From Archangium violaceum Cb vi76 (lineage in GTDB: Bacteria; Myxococcota; Myxococcia; Myxococcales; Myxococcaceae): a DNA stretch of 64,000 nt. The DNA is taken from assembly GCF_000733295.1 (NCBI RefSeq), contig NZ_JPMI01000166.1, positions 1 through 64,000 on the forward strand, written 5' to 3'. The translations under genes and the position numbers were made by a program. Shown piece after piece: positions 63,518-64,000 of the stretch. Numbering within the stretch: the first letter of the stretch is position 1; each line of letters starts with the position of its first letter. The notes under the pieces were generated by a model. It did not search any database. It saw only the letters and a program-made list of their open reading frames with translations, and was not told where the DNA came from.

Positions 63518-63697
63518 CACGCCCGCGTTGTTGATGAGCAGATCGACAGGCCCGGTCCCCGCGGCCGTGAACGCGCGCACGTGCAGCTCCAGCGACACGT
63601 CACAGGCGGTGATCCGCAGCCGGCCACCGGAACGAACCACGATGGCGGCGAGCGCTCACGAGCACTTTGGCGTTCTGACTCGCGCGAATGGAGTCAC
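63518..63697 (-). pseudogene. Short-chain dehydrogenase (SDR) remnant, frameshifted
   Basis: On the minus strand 'RASQNAKVLVSAR' (SDR second strand) is followed, in a shifted frame, by 'VVRSGGRLRITACDVSLELH' and 'AGTGPVDLLINNAGV', the latter with the diagnostic N-N-A-G motif. The N-terminal Gly-rich NAD loop and everything after N-N-A-G, including the Y-x-x-x-K active site, are missing. It flanks the IS66 fragment on the side opposite the phosphotransferase remnant, so both were probably damaged in the same rearrangement. Confidence 0.5.
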
Positions 63698-63807
63698 CTC
63701 GGGCGAGGTGCCAGAGCGACCGGTCTGGCGCTGGAGGAGCCCTGAACCGTATGGCATGATGATTTCCCGGGCATTGGACTTCCAACCTCCAGCGGTCTTA
63801 CGAGCTC

Positions 63808-64000
63808 GTGCGGAACCCAATTGACAATCAGACTCCCTTCGCCTGTGAGCCGCTGGCCCTGGCGGATGAAGAGGGCCGGCCTCTCCTCCTGGTCGTCGTC
63901 AAGGCGACCTACGTCCTCGGGTCCGGGCCGCTCCGGCTGGCGGATGAGCAGGTGCCCGTGAACATCGCGGGCGAGTACTGGGGCAAACCCGATGAGTCCA
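63808..64000 (+). CDS. DUF2169-type protein, 3' end outside window
   Basis: The frame after the stop at 63760-63762 runs off the window end. 'IDNQTPFACEPLALADEEGR' followed by 'PLLLVVVKATYVL' and 'VPVNIAGEYWGKPDES' matches the beginning of DUF2169 proteins, often encoded in type VI secretion or effector-loading gene clusters. No ATG is available; a GTG at 63808 is the best start, though the preceding codons 'YEL' look like the normal N terminus, so the true start may be altered. The effector context lies beyond the window. Confidence 0.6.
   Translation, partial: MRNPIDNQTPFACEPLALADEEGRPLLLVVVKATYVLGSGPLRLADEQVPVNIAGEYWGKPDES

Overview
The window is about 70% GC DNA with gene families typical of a fruiting myxobacterium in the Cystobacterineae (Archangium, Cystobacter, Stigmatella or Myxococcus type). 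Evidence for this: a MYXO-CTERM surface protein, the lineage-restricted families DUF2381 and DUF2378, RCC1-repeat lipoproteins, eukaryote-like Ser/Thr kinases (one fused to a PilZ-like domain), many sigma-54 activators and sigma-54-like promoters, and many lipoproteins. Species cannot be fixed from the sequence alone.

Layout. 1-1.8 kb: end of an RCC1-repeat protein, then an ArsR/SRPBCC pair with a palindromic operator. 1.9-7.3 kb: an overlapping minus-strand envelope operon (OmpA/TSP3 protein, glycine-rich MYXO-CTERM protein, small cytoplasmic protein) and a DUF481-like outer-membrane protein. 7.4-11.3 kb: MscS-type channel and a two-gene osmoprotectant-type ABC importer whose binding protein and permease are fused. 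11.5-17.5 kb: LppM-like lipoprotein, pyruvate phosphate dikinase, coiled-coil protein, secreted protein. 17.5-23.5 kb: RNA-ligase remnant, lipoprotein hydrolase, frameshifted DUF2378 gene, sirtuin, DUF2381 protein and Ser/Thr kinase. 23.9-27.1 kb: lower-GC island with a single-chain restriction-modification protein. 27.3-33.8 kb: heme A synthase, a candidate sigma-54-dependent small RNA resembling Pxr, a very large sigma-54 activator, a repeat-rich membrane protein and an Rpn-family remnant. 33.8-41.9 kb: second RCC1 protein, aldehyde dehydrogenase, lipoprotein hydrolase, methyltransferase, PAP2 phosphatase. 42-44.9 kb: tandem duplication of a two-gene lipoprotein module with a tRNA 3'-end-like sequence between the copies. 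45-54.8 kb: heavy-metal (probably copper) RND efflux operon, sensor kinase/NtrC-type regulator and a cupredoxin. 55-62.3 kb: acyltransferase, degenerate PAS histidine kinase, neutral ceramidase, Cys-rich lipoprotein, Ser/Thr kinase-PilZ protein, gluconokinase. 62.3-64 kb: IS66-family scar between two broken genes, then the start of a DUF2169 gene.

How parts work together. The best-defined unit is 45-54.8 kb. An outer-membrane channel, periplasmic adaptor and RND pump are divergent from a membrane kinase and a sigma-54 activator, with a cupredoxin gene just beyond. All three transcription units have GG-N10-GC sigma-54-like elements at sensible distances, so I infer a metal-responsive, self-controlled sigma-54 regulon. 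The candidate RNA at 28.5 kb also has a sigma-54-like promoter and ends in a hairpin with a T-run. No CRISPR array, rRNA or complete tRNA was seen. Start codons were chosen by ribosome-binding sites and family length and are often upstream GTG or internal ATG choices.
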